Below, piece after piece: positions 63,831 to 64,000 of a stretch of DNA of 64,000 nucleotides. This stretch comes from Chamaecrista fasciculata (taxonomy: Eukaryota > Streptophyta > Magnoliopsida > Fabales > Fabaceae). Where the stretch lies: the NCBI GenBank assembly GCA_003254925.1, contig QANZ01016182.1, forward strand, positions 8,039 to 72,038, given 5' to 3'. Both the position numbers and the translations under genes were made by a program. The notes beneath the pieces were generated by a model, which saw nothing but the letters and a program-made list of their open reading frames with translations, searched no databases and was not told the origin of the DNA. Each line of letters opens with the position of its first letter. The first letter of the stretch is position 1.

Positions 63831-64000
63831 ATTTGATTCCTTTCTTTATTTTTTTTTTTGAAAAAAATAACAAAATCAAAGAACTTATTTATTAATAGCT
63901 TAATTTTTAAAATGGGCAAACTTGGAAAAAAAAAAGAAAAAGAAAAATAGACCCGTTTAAGAATAGGTCTCAGTGGATTGACATATTTAGTTTATGGGCT
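63831..64000. other. AT-rich end of window
   Basis: A- and T-runs only; nothing recognisable. Confidence 0.5.

Overview
The window is plant nuclear DNA, almost certainly from a eudicot. It is AT-rich, its genes have many introns, two pentatricopeptide-repeat (PPR) genes are single-exon, and the proteins have clear Arabidopsis-type relatives. The intergenic DNA is filled with LINE remnants and palindromic non-autonomous DNA transposons. I cannot name the species. A rosid is plausible, but that is only an impression.

Layout from left to right. 1-3600: repeat-rich AT DNA. 3600-11690 (+): a glycoside hydrolase family 3 beta-glucosidase/exoglucanase gene with a 5'UTR intron and ten coding exons. 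12250-13845 (-): a 5'-truncated LINE with one frameshift. 14435-14963: a large fold-back element. 15194-36069 (+): a 39-exon gene for the U3 snoRNP/small-subunit processome protein UTP10 (HEATR1), spliced here to 2144 residues in one frame. 36839-37844: two adjacent palindromic elements. 38282-39655 (+): a P-class PPR gene resembling Arabidopsis At5g46680. About 41616-42095 (-): a second LINE remnant split by a 154-bp palindromic MITE. 43190-45108 (-): ribosomal protein uL5/RPL11. 45404-46456: a 1053-bp palindromic element with a perfect 9-bp target duplication. 47908-49745 (-): the 18S rRNA dimethyladenosine transferase DIM1. 49842-50702: a repeat block plus a copied piece of RPL11. 53421-55190 (-): an E-class PPR gene. 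55693-56605 (-): a decayed ORF, probably transposon-derived. 57926-63850 (+): a tandem duplication of an HAD-family acid phosphatase gene in which the first copy is intact and the second is a pseudogene.

Three genes belong to ribosome production: UTP10 (18S processing), RPL11 (60S protein) and DIM1 (18S dimethylation). They are neighbours but not an operon. UTP10 and RPL11 each carry a telo-box (AAACCCTA) about 100-150 bp upstream of the ATG, which fits co-regulation in growing cells. The PPR genes probably act on organelle RNA. The GH3 enzyme probably acts in the cell wall, and the acid phosphatase in the vacuole or outside the cell.

No prokaryotic-style system, CRISPR array, rRNA or convincing tRNA was seen. 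The most unusual content is mobile DNA. There is a family of long-inverted-repeat elements whose arms contain 'ttggtcc' motifs and which, where the ends can be read, have 9-bp target duplications (Mutator-like). Two members landed independently, in opposite orientation, in the same intron of the two phosphatase copies. Fragments of RPL11 and DIM1 have also been copied to new places in the window.
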